Origin: JAOUFP01 sp963801505
GTDB taxonomy: Bacteria > Nitrospirota > Thermodesulfovibrionia > Thermodesulfovibrionales > UBA6898
Reading direction: 5' to 3'
NCBI GenBank assembly: GCA_963801505.1
Contig: CAWDEY010000018.1
Span: forward strand, 62,001-126,000
Length of the DNA stretch: 64,000 nucleotides
Shown here: positions 47,389 to 55,922 of the stretch, piece by piece
Layout of the letters: the number at the start of each line of letters is the position of its first letter
Numbering within the stretch: the stretch's first letter is position 1
Made by a program: the position numbers and the translations under genes
Notes under the pieces: model-generated
The model's input: only the letters and a program-made list of their open reading frames with translations
Databases searched by the model: none
What the model was told of the DNA's origin: nothing

Positions 47389-48368
47389 TGAACCAGCTCC
47401 GCAGCCACAAGGTCCTGTTCCAGTCCCTGGGTATAGCAAAGGACGCTCAGGTTCATCGCCTCTATCGAACACCTCCATAGATATTCGAGAATCGGGCCTA
47501 TACTGAGCGGGGATCTCCCTTCCTTTTTCAGCGACCGGGTAATTCCCCGGTAGAGGGACGCCTCCAACTTTACATTATCAGCAGAGGCGATCTCCTCCCC
47601 CGTTATCTCCCTCAGAAGTCTCTCCAGGTCAGGCCGGCTCTTGCTGTCAAGAATCTCCTTGAGCTTGTCTGCATCAATCGTTCCTCCGGGTATAAAGGAG
47701 TGCTCTGCCGGTGTCTCCAGCTTCAGGAGTTTGGCCAGGGCAAGGGTATTCCTGGCATCGATCAAACGCATGAAAAATGTCTGAAGGACCGGGTCCAGTC
47801 CAGCCCCAACAATGACAGAAAGATATCGTTTGGTCAGTTCGTGTTCAAAACCGCTCAGGCCCTTCTGCCTCAGAATTTCTGTTATCCCGCTAAATTGTCC
47901 GGAAAGGCGCCTGAGTTTTGCTTCTATTGTCTGGACTGCTGCAAACTCATCAGCACTATCGGAAAGTATTTTCCTGAGCTCTTCAGAGAGAAGGCTCGCA
48001 GAAAGCATCTCCCTCACCCTGGCCCTTTTCATCTCCTTCAGGCTTCTGAGACAGATAAAGAGGGTCCTGAGTTCAGCGTATACAAAGAAGGGCCCAAAAA
48101 TGTTCCTCAAACGTCTGTTCATCTGATAATACACCCAGCGGTATTCGTTCAGGAGCGCCCTCCAGATACCCTCAGGGGATCTGTCGCCGGAGACTCTCTG
48201 GTAATGACCCTCAGGGAGTTGCTCAAGAGGTGCCGGGGATGCGACGAGGGGCGTCCAGTCCTGGATAAAGCGTGCCTTTCTCCCTCTGATACGCGACAGG
48301 AGATAATCTGAGGGATATCCCCGGTCTTTTCCTTTCTCGAGGAGGTCTGTGGCATTAAACTGTTTCAT
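47385..48368 (-). CDS. atpC: A/V-type ATPase subunit C (V0D/AC39-like)
   Basis: 327-residue helical protein that sits between the rotor ring and the central stalk. It is of the V0D/AC39 family: all alpha-helical, with YPSDYLLSRIRGRKARFI at the start and LLREITGEEIASA and WRCSIEAMNLSVLCYTQGL near the end. Position E-C-F in the operon supports the call. It overlaps subunit E by 14 nt. Confidence 0.87.
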   Translation of the reverse strand: MKQFNATDLLEKGKDRGYPSDYLLSRIRGRKARFIQDWTPLVASPAPLEQLPEGHYQRVSGDRSPEGIWRALLNEYRWVYYQMNRRLRNIFGPFFVYAELRTLFICLRSLKEMKRARVREMLSASLLSEELRKILSDSADEFAAVQTIEAKLRRLSGQFSGITEILRQKGLSGFEHELTKRYLSVIVGAGLDPVLQTFFMRLIDARNTLALAKLLKLETPAEHSFIPGGTIDADKLKEILDSKSRPDLERLLREITGEEIASADNVKLEASLYRGITRSLKKEGRSPLSIGPILEYLWRCSIEAMNLSVLCYTQGLEQDLVAAELVQ

Positions 48369-48918
48369 AAAACTCTTTCATAATATGCGGAAGGATATCC
48401 CCCCAGGCGCGTTCGAGCCTTTTTTCGAGGGTATTGATAACACGGATTTTACCATCATCAGTCATCACGTCCATGCCGCCGGATATACTGTCATCGGTGA
48501 TAATCCCGGCTTCAGGAAAATGCTCTTGCGCGATCCCGGCATCCTCAGGATTTACCCTGACGGTCTTCCAGGCAGCGGAGGAAGCTCTTCCGCCATATTC
48601 CTGAAGGAACCCTGATAATCGCGATCCCTCAGCCTGCGGAGGGAAGCGTGAGATATCCTGTATAATCTTTCAGATAGCCTTAAGTCCTCCGCAATGGTTA
48701 TCAAGCCGGGCCTTTTTTTCTGCCTCGGAAAGGGTCTCTTCTGTCCGCTTTCCTGAGGCCGAAGAACAGCGCTGTTGACTGTCCTCCCTGAGGCGGCTGA
48801 TTCTCAGAAGGGCCTCCTTATTGATCCTGGCCTCCTCTTCATCTGTCTCCCGGATGATCGCAGCGATTTTTTTCTCTGCCTCCTGCCAGAGGGACTCGAT
48901 CAGTTCCTCACAGTTCAC
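48355..48918 (-). CDS. atpE: A/V-type ATPase subunit E (two frameshifts)
   Basis: Peripheral-stalk subunit, about 188 residues once repaired. The first frame has the N-terminal coiled coil (EELIESLWQEAEKKIAAII). Near 48715 one extra base in AAGGCCCGG shifts it to a frame with ITIAEDLRLSERLYRI. Near 48560 a base is lost, and the third frame ends with TDDSISGGMDVMTDDGKIRV and LEKRLERAWGDILP. The SGG-DGKIRVxNTLExRL pattern is the subunit E signature. Stop at 48355. Confidence 0.8.
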
Positions 48919-48921
48919 CGG

Positions 48922-49146
48922 CTATTTTCCTCCGAAAAGGATCATGCTTGCGATAACAAATCCCAGGATTACCATTGTCTCAGGAATTGCAACAAGGATG
49001 ACGATCGTGCCGGCAAGCTCCGGCTTCTCGGCCAATGTTCCTGCTCCTGCAGCCCCGATGCGTGACTGGGCCCAGGCGGTTGCTATGGCGGTCAGACCGA
49101 TCGCAAGGGCAGCGCAAAGCGCGACGAGAACTTTTTCCATGGCCAT
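48922..49146 (-). CDS. atpK: A/V-type ATPase rotor-ring subunit K (c)
   Basis: 74-residue two-helix proteolipid. Helix 1 is Gly/Ala-rich with Gln27 (TAWAQSRIGAAGAG). Helix 2 has the ion-binding Glu56 next to Thr57 (VAIPETMVILGF). The loop AEKPEL is typical of bacterial/archaeal single-hairpin K subunits. AGGAGG precedes the ATG. Sequencing is intact. Confidence 0.93.
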   Translation of the reverse strand: MAMEKVLVALCAALAIGLTAIATAWAQSRIGAAGAGTLAEKPELAGTIVILVAIPETMVILGFVIASMILFGGK

Positions 49147-49218
49147 AATAGTTCCTCCTTTATTTCATATTCACATCATATCACATTGAAATTGTAAGAT
49201 ATTCATTGTTTTTTTCCT

Positions 49219-51118
49219 CTATCGGGACCCTTTGTTTTCATCTTTTTTCAGGGGTTCAAACTCTTTTCCCCCCTGCTCAAAGAATTTACTGAAAAACTCT
49301 ACGTAATGGAGACGCAGGGAATGGATGGCCGGGGAAAAGACACCGAGGACGATATTGAGCAGGTGGAGCATCACAGCCACCGCAATCCCGATGACTATAT
49401 TTCCGGTGCGGCCCGCGATATTGTTTGCCGTAAAGGCGAGAAGGACCGACGTCAGACCGATGGCCATGATCCTGACGTAGGAGATAATATTGCCGATGCT
49501 CTTCAGGAGTTCGAGCGGCGCCAGCAGTCCCCCGGTAAAGAGCAGAAAGGGCATCAGGAAAAGGATCATCATTATGACCGGCTGGGCCATGATTTCCGGG
49601 AAGACATCGAAGAACGATGCAAGTACTATGATCAGGCAGACGATGATCAGGATGCTGAGGAGCTTAAAAAAAGCCTCTTTTTTGGTCTTCTTCTTGAGTG
49701 CGGTTATGATACCGAGAAACAATCCCAGGAGGATATGGGCCACACCCACGGCGAGCGTAAAATAGAGCATCGGGATGACAGCGGTCCGTCGTTCGACGCA
49801 GATCGGCTCAATCCCGAAGAAGCGGCGCGGGAGGTCGCCGAAAAACTCACTGTAAAGGATACCGAAGAAGATAGTATAAAGGGAGGAGATGAAGAGTATC
49901 TGTGCCGCGTCCCGGTGCAACTTCTTTTTCAAAAACCGCTTCTTCAGAACTATTGAAAGGATCAAGAGGAAGATGCCGTAGCCCGCATCTCCCAGGATCA
50001 TGCCGAAGAAGACCGGGAAGAATATCCCTATGAAGGGCGTTGGGTCAAGTGAAGTGTAGGCAGGCAGCGGAAGGACCCTTGTGAAAAGTTCAAAAGGCTT
50101 AAAGTATGCAGGGTTCTTCAGCATGACCGGGACCCGTTCAAGGTCCTCCTCCAGCATCTCCTTCTCTTCAACGACTACCTGATTGCCAAAGGAGCCGGTG
50201 AGTTGTTTTTTTAGTCCGTCAATGTCGGTCGTAGGGACCCATCCGTTAATAAAAAAACACATCTTCGTCTGAAAGGCAGATGCCGAAGCAGACAACAGAG
50301 AGAGCCGCTCGCCGGTCCACTCGAGCACACTGGAGTATATCGGTCTCCATCTCTGGCAGATCTTTTCGATACTCCGGTCTATTACTTCAATGCCCGCCAG
50401 GATTTCAGATGTTCTTTTATCAAGATACTCAATCTTTCCGGTGAGCGATAATAGTTCAAAGGATTCGGGCAGGGACATCTCAGGGATATGCTCGCTGCTC
50501 AGGGCCTTGCTCACCTTTTCCGAAACTGTTTTCTCAACAGTTATCAATCCGCCAAGCGTGCCGTTGCCGGCCGGCACGGTAAAGAGTTTAAACTTGCCTC
50601 CTGTCAATCTTGTGAGGAGCGCCCGTACCTGCTCAACAGCGCCGGGATCTTTTATGGTGAGCCCGATCACGTCCAGGTTCGGCGATGTCATGGCATCCCT
50701 GAAGAGAGATTCCAGTGTGTCCAGGAACCCGGAATATCTTCTGAGATCAGCCATTTCCCGATGCAGGCCTTCTTTTTGCTCCTCCAGTTCCCTGCATGAT
50801 GCGATGTGTTTTTCGATAGTATAGGCTATGGTGCCGATAATCGGCTGGGGGTCCAGATAGCTCTTTCTTACAGGCAGCGTCGGCAGATAAGAGAACAGCT
50901 TTATTGATCTTCTCTCTGAGGTCCTCAAGGAAAAGGCGCTCAAAAAGGGTCTTTTCATCGAGAGAGTAAGACCTGAGTTCCTCTTCCTGTCCTTTTTCAA
51001 TAAAGCCGACTGTCGACGGTTCGATATGGAAGAGGCCCAGAGAACGGATCAGGGTGAGGACGTCCTGCAGGAGCTGCTTTGGCCCCACGATCTCAACTTT
51101 TGACATTCGGACGATCAA
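49219..51118 (-). CDS. atpI: A/V-type ATPase subunit I (a) (one frameshift)
   Basis: Membrane stator carrying the ion path, about 632 residues. The N-terminal cytoplasmic part starts at 51118 (MIVRMSKVEIVGPKQLLQDV); the frame shifts near 50895 by one extra base and resumes with SYLPTLPVRKSYLDPQPI. The C-terminal half has about seven or eight helices, with GMILGDAGYGIFLLIL and SYVRIMAIGLTSVLLAFTAN carrying the conserved Arg. It overlaps subunit H. Confidence 0.9.
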
Positions 51119-51437
51119 TAGGCCTCCCGGGCAAGATGCTATCTATGTATTTCATAACGATTTTTTGCAGGGCTTCGTCAGGCAGACTCCTCAGGTTTTC
51201 CGCCCTTCGGGCAGCAGCTTCCAGGATATCGGCAGCCTTTTCTTCGGCGATTTCCTCTGCTTTACGAACTGACTTTTCAAGCTGCTCACGAAGCGCTGCC
51301 TCTTCCTGCATGACCCTCTCCTCAGCCTCTTTCCCGGCTTTTTCGATCTTCTCCGCGTGCCGCTTTTTTTCGGACTCGATTTTCGCCTGTATCTCCCGTT
51401 CAGTCTCGAGGACCTTGCTTAACAGGTCTCTTTCCAT
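51093..51437 (-). CDS. atpH: A/V-type ATPase subunit H/G (peripheral stalk coiled coil)
   Basis: 114-residue, highly charged coiled coil (EIQAKIESEKKRHAEKI, then AEERVMQEEAALREQLEK), typical of the AhaH/G stalk subunit that pairs with subunit E. It is the first gene of the ATPase operon and overlaps subunit I by 26 nt. The DUF1571-like gene lies 62 nt upstream on the same strand. Confidence 0.82.
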   Translation of the reverse strand: MERDLLSKVLETEREIQAKIESEKKRHAEKIEKAGKEAEERVMQEEAALREQLEKSVRKAEEIAEEKAADILEAAARRAENLRSLPDEALQKIVMKYIDSILPGRPIDRPNVKS

Positions 51438-51499
51438 GGCCCATTGTATCAGAATCCGGATTAGAATATAATCCTGATGTTCTTTGGTTTCAGCTCAAC

Positions 51500-52099
51500 T
51501 TAAAGATGAAAAAGGTTATCGGGGAGATCAAGGTCTATTTCGAGATCATCCATCAAGACTTCTTCTATTACTCCTTCACTGAGATCATAGGAAACTATCT
51601 TCAGCGGCAGATATGTCATCTTGTCAAGCCAGAGGTCATACTGGTGTATGCCGCAGACAGTGAAATCCTCAATTCCGGTTACTCTCACCAGGACCGTCTG
51701 TCTGCCTGAGAGGCTTTCATCTCCCATTATGTATGTCTTTCCATTGGATTGGAGCTTTGCCACAATTCCCAGCAATGAACCGATGTCTGATTCGTCAACC
51801 TTATGCCCGGCTGAACTTTGAATTATTTCATTGTCGGGACTGAGTGTCACCACGTGATCTGTAAACCTGAAAGGTCTGAGTCTGACTTCTTTTTTGACCG
51901 GATTATAGGTGAGGATTACTCCAGGGAGAGGCTTGATGAATTCCATTCTAATATAGGCTGACTTATAATAATAGCGGATCTCTTCAAAGGAGTTATGACT
52001 CTTCGACCTTAACGTCACCTGATATGTTTTGATGTTTCTGTAATTCCTGAGTGCGATGGCTATAGGATTGCCTGGGTTGTCTGTACTAACTAAAGGCAT
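51500..52099 (-). CDS. DUF1571/LolA-like protein
   Basis: 199-residue protein with a beta-rich LolA-like fold pattern: ALRNYRNIKTYQVTLRSK at the start, SAYIRMEFIKPLPGVILTYN, and KMTYLPLKIVSYDLSEGVIEE near the end. The family (DUF1571, related to outer-membrane lipoprotein-sorting proteins) is normally exported, but no signal peptide is encoded here; the start may be lost or mis-sequenced. It precedes the ATPase operon on the same strand. Confidence 0.6.
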   Translation of the reverse strand: MPLVSTDNPGNPIAIALRNYRNIKTYQVTLRSKSHNSFEEIRYYYKSAYIRMEFIKPLPGVILTYNPVKKEVRLRPFRFTDHVVTLSPDNEIIQSSAGHKVDESDIGSLLGIVAKLQSNGKTYIMGDESLSGRQTVLVRVTGIEDFTVCGIHQYDLWLDKMTYLPLKIVSYDLSEGVIEEVLMDDLEIDLDLPDNLFHL

Positions 52100-52547
52100 G
52101 ATATTAACCTCTGCATCTTAGCTTTTTGATAGTCCCCAAGAGTCTGCTAATTCCATTTTTACATAAAAACCGATTCTTGTCCAAAATGGAAATTTTACCG
52201 TAGCCAAAAGTAGGCGCATAGAGATCCAATAGCCCAATGGAATCAACCCCATTACAATGATTCATTATTTAAAAAAAGCTTGGTTTTGTTGAGATTAAAA
52301 TAATTTTGCTATTTTTAAAAATAATGCTTGAATACCTGTTTTGCAAGTGATAAGCTTTTTTTAAAAGGAGTAACCAAAGGTAGCATGGATGACAATGAAT
52401 GGCAATAAAGGTCGCAATATGGTGCAAATTTCCTATGAGTAGCTACAAAATTATTGGCATAATTAATGCACTAATTAGTTTTATGTACAGGTCATGAGAA
52501 GATTGTAAATAATTAACGAAAGCTAATGCTTGAAAGGGGGTCGGATT
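52100..52547. other. Divergent regulatory region upstream of hydrogenase
   Basis: 448 bp of AT-rich sequence with no gene. It contains a sigma54-type promoter at 52455-52470 and, upstream of it, AT-rich symmetric stretches such as ATTTTTAAAAAT near 52311-52322 that could be activator or IHF sites. The promoter of the minus-strand DUF1571-ATPase transcript must also lie here. Confidence 0.5.
52455..52470 (+). promoter_or_regulatory. Sigma54 (RpoN) promoter of the hydrogenase operon
   Basis: TGGCATAATTAATGCA matches the -24/-12 consensus TGGCAC-N5-TTGC in 9 of the 10 most conserved positions, including the invariant GG and GC at exact spacing. It lies 78 nt before the small-subunit ATG. Expression would need an NtrC-type enhancer-binding activator, as for several known hydrogenase operons; none is encoded in this window. 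Confidence 0.6.
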
Positions 52548-53685
52548 ATGAAAAATATCGAGCAAAATCTTTTCGAAGAGAAGCTTGGGGGCGTCTCCAG
52601 GAGAGACTTCCTTAAATTCTGTAGTGCCATGGCAGCTGCAATGGGACTGCCCCTGGGAATGGGTGAGAAGATTGCCGAGGCAGTAACGAGTCAGAAACGT
52701 CCACCGGTTATCTGGCTTTCTGCACAGGAATGCACGGGCTGCACAGAAACGTTATTAAGGTCTACTCATCCCACGCTGGAAAAGCTGATCCTCGAACTGA
52801 TATCGCTTGAATATCATGAGACATTGAATGTAGGAGCTGGACATCAGGCAGAAGCATTGCTTGCAAATTCAATAAAAGAAAACACAGGGAAGTATATTCT
52901 TGTTGTCGACGGATCTATCCCTGTGAAGGATGGCGGCATTTACTGCAAGATAGGCGGGAAAACAGCTCTTTCACTTCTTGAGGAGATGGGGGCCCAGGCT
53001 GCAGCTGTTATTGCTATCGGCTCCTGTGCCTCATGGGGTGGTATACCTTCTGCTGATCCTAACCCGACCGGAGCTACCCCTGCGCATGAGGTGCTGAAGA
53101 ACAAGGGGATAAAAACACCTGTTGTTAATATACCCGGCTGCCCTCCGAATCCGTACAACTTTCTTTCGACAGTTCTTTATTTCCTCACCTTCAAGAAACT
53201 GCCTGAGCTTGATGATCAGGCAAGGCCAAAATTTGCCTATGGCAGAATCATTCATGAAAACTGCGAACGCAGGCCTCATTTTGATGCCGGCAGATTTGCT
53301 GTACAATTTGGAGATGAAGGACACAGGAAGGGCTATTGCCTTTATAAATTAGGGTGCAAAGGCCCTGAGACCTTTAATAACTGTCCCATACAGCTTTTTG
53401 GAGATGTTGGATCAGGAAGCTGGCCTGTTGGGACCGGTCATCCATGTTTTGGATGTTCAGAGAAGGGTGTAGGATTTACCCTGCCACTCCATTCACCTGC
53501 CCGTCCAAAGTACATTACTCCTCCTGCGCTGTTTACTGAAGTTTATCCCGGCAAAGAAGGCGTGTCGCCCGGGAGTAAAGGCCGTGGCTGCGGGTGTTGC
53601 AGGTGTTGCAATCGGCGCTGCAGGCGCAGCAGTGCTGACAGGGCTTGGCAAGAAGGACGAAGATAAAAAAGACAAGGAGGAATAG
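52548..53685 (+). CDS. hybO: [NiFe] hydrogenase small subunit (frameshift near 3' end)
   Basis: Electron-transfer subunit with three Fe-S clusters, exported by Tat (SRRDFLK at 17-23). The proximal-cluster motif is ECTGCTETLLRSTHP with GSCASWGG and IPGCPPNP. The distal site is IHENCERRPHFDAG, and the medial one NNCPIQL with GHPCFGCSE. The proximal motif lacks the two extra cysteines of O2-tolerant enzymes. A one-base gain near 53577 diverts the 3' end; the proper frame gives a C-terminal membrane anchor (VAAGVAGVAIGAAGAAVL) and ends at TAG 53685. The start is ATG 52548 after GGGGG. Confidence 0.92.
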
Positions 53686-53687
53686 CC

Positions 53688-54692
53688 ATGGCTATGAACA
53701 GGCGAGATTTTCTAAAGGTGGCTGCCGGCAGTGGATTACTCCTTGCGTCTGATATAGGATCTGCCAAGGCGTCTATGCCTGAGACTTTGCCTCCTCAGGC
53801 AGTGGGCATTCTTTATGACGCCACACTCTGCATCGGCTGCAAATCATGTATGGTCAACTGCAAGACATACAACAGTGTTCCCGGCGGCGCCCTCTACTTA
53901 AAGGGGCGGGACATACCGTATGAGACCACACAGTTATGAGAAGGGAATCTGGGACGCACCGGTTGATCTTTCTTCACGGACCCTCAATATCATCAAGGTC
54001 AGCAAGAGCGGTACTGCAGTGAATAAGGACAGCGTTGAAAACGGGTATTCATTTGTAAAACAGCACTGTATGCACTGTATTTCTCCTGCATGCGTTTCCG
54101 TATGTCCGGTCGGGGCATTAAAGAAGGACCCTGTCAATGGTGTCGTCTATTATGTAGAGGACAGGTGCATCGGTTGCCGTTACTGTATGATTGCCTGCCC
54201 TTTTAAAATACCAAGATATGAATATGAGTACGCATTGCCGCAGGTCAGGAAATGCCAGCTTTGCAACCACAGGTATGCAGAAGGAAAGTATTCAGCCTGC
54301 TGTGAGTTCTGTCCGACAGGGGCCTCAATTTTCGGCAAGGTGGTTGATCTCAGGAAAGAGGCCCAGAAAAGGCTTTCTCTGAAAACAGGTGAAGAATATG
54401 ACTTCCCTGTGCAGACTGTTGACTCTAAGGAAAAAAGCAGACGCCCTGTATCAAAGTATATCAACCATGTGTATGGCCAGTCGGAAGCAGGAGGTACCCA
54501 GTATCTCATGCTTGCAGGTGTGCCCTTTGACATGGATCGGTTTTAATAAGAACATCGGTGATAATTTTTTGCCGGAACTTACGTGGGCATATATATCCAA
54601 GATACCGGCTGTGGCTGCAGTTGTAATTGGAGCAGGTACGCTAACCTGGGCGATTACCAGCAGGAAAAACAAAGAACAAGGGGGAATCATAA
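53688..54692 (+). CDS. hybA: HybA-like 4x[4Fe-4S] ferredoxin of hydrogenase (frameshifts)
   Basis: Tat-exported (NRRDFLKVAAG) polyferredoxin that takes electrons from the small subunit. Four cysteine groups are visible: CIGCKSCMVNC, CMHCISPACVSVC, CIGCRYCMIAC and CQLCNHRYAEG with ACCEFC. Breaks (one-base gains) fall near 53927 and 54535. The last frame ends in a membrane helix (IPAVAAVVIGAGTLTWAI). It then runs straight into hybB unless one G of the G5 run at 54680-54684 is removed, which creates a TAA at 54690-54692 overlapping the hybB ATG. AGGAGG precedes the start. Confidence 0.85.
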
Positions 54693-55822
54693 TGAACCAA
54701 AAAAACATTAAAGTGATTACTCCGTTCAGTATGGTTTTGATCGTTATCATGGCAGCCGGTGCTTTGGCGGCTGTCTACCGATTGTTGTTCGGACTCGGGG
54801 CTTCTACAAACCTGAATGATACCTGGCCCTGGGGTTTATGGATAGCGTTTGATGTCGTCGGCGGTGTTGCGCTGGCTGCCGGCGGGTTCATCATTGCCGG
54901 CGCTGTCTATATCCTGAACTGGAAGAAGTACAAGCCGATTGTCAGGGCAGCTATCATGAACACCTTTTTGGGGTATTTGATGGCTGCCACGTCTATAACT
55001 CTGGACATCGGACACCCTTTCCGCATCTGGCATCCCATGGTCATGTGGCAGGTCAATTCCATAATGTTTATCGTGGCCATACACGTTGTCCTCTACACAT
55101 CAACGCTTGCCACGGAATCCAGCCCGATGTTCTTTGAAAAGTTGAAGATGCCGAGGGCGCTGAAATTCGTTAATAAGATAATGGTCGGGGTCGTTCTTTT
55201 CGGCGTGCTCCTTTCTACTCTGCACCAGTCCTCACTCGGGGCTGTTTTCCTGATTGCGCCTTCAAAGCTCTCCGCGCTCTGGAATGGCAGTATGCTTCCG
55301 TACATGTTTCTTGTGTCGGCTGTACTTCTGGGACTCAACATGGTCAGCTTTGAGACGATTTTAAGTGGAAGGGTATTCAAACACAAACCTCCGATGGATA
55401 TACTTTCAGGTCTTGCGAGGGGGTCCTTGATTGTTGCTGTTTTTTATTTTGTGATGAAGATATGGCAGCTGGTAACAGGCCCGGGCATAGGGGCCGCATT
55501 CGATGGCAGCACTGCAGGGAACATGTATCTTGTTGAAATGCTTATAGGGGTAATTCTGCCGATGATACTGCTTTCGATGAAAGATATGAGAAGCCGCGTA
55601 AGCAGCATATTTACGATTAACTTACTCGTGATAACCGGCATTGTTTTGAATCGGTTTAATGTCGCCATTTTCGGACTGGCTGAATATGCGGGCCGGACCG
55701 GAGCAGACTATTTCCCTTCAGTGATGGAATTCATCCTTACGATGGCTATGGTATCTTTCGCGATTTTTGCTTTTAAGTTGTCGGTAAAATATCTGAATGT
55801 GTTCCCTGAAGGACAGCATTGA
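54692..55822 (+). CDS. hybB: HybB/NrfD-like membrane subunit of hydrogenase
   Basis: 376-residue NrfD-family protein with about ten helices that passes electrons from the HybA ferredoxin to the quinone pool. Starting at ATG 54692 it reads NQKNIKVITPFSMVLIVI, then LNDTWPWGLWIAFDV, DIGHPFRIWHPMVMW and LSTLHQSSLGAVFLIAPS, all typical of HybB/NrfD. There are no bound metals in this family. The apparent fusion to HybA is best explained by an extra base. Confidence 0.9.
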   Translation: MNQKNIKVITPFSMVLIVIMAAGALAAVYRLLFGLGASTNLNDTWPWGLWIAFDVVGGVALAAGGFIIAGAVYILNWKKYKPIVRAAIMNTFLGYLMAATSITLDIGHPFRIWHPMVMWQVNSIMFIVAIHVVLYTSTLATESSPMFFEKLKMPRALKFVNKIMVGVVLFGVLLSTLHQSSLGAVFLIAPSKLSALWNGSMLPYMFLVSAVLLGLNMVSFETILSGRVFKHKPPMDILSGLARGSLIVAVFYFVMKIWQLVTGPGIGAAFDGSTAGNMYLVEMLIGVILPMILLSMKDMRSRVSSIFTINLLVITGIVLNRFNVAIFGLAEYAGRTGADYFPSVMEFILTMAMVSFAIFAFKLSVKYLNVFPEGQH

Positions 55823-55922
55823 TGCAGAGTTGGCCGCATATGAAAGGGAAGATAATGAGCAAAGAGATTTTCCTGGAATTGTTCCTGGATAAGGTTATAA
55901 ATACATTTCAAGGGAGGTCCTT

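Noticed and set aside
53688..55822. Genuine HybA-HybB fusion
   Set aside because: A one-base change in a G5 run restores the normal stop/start overlap, in line with the error pattern of the whole window.
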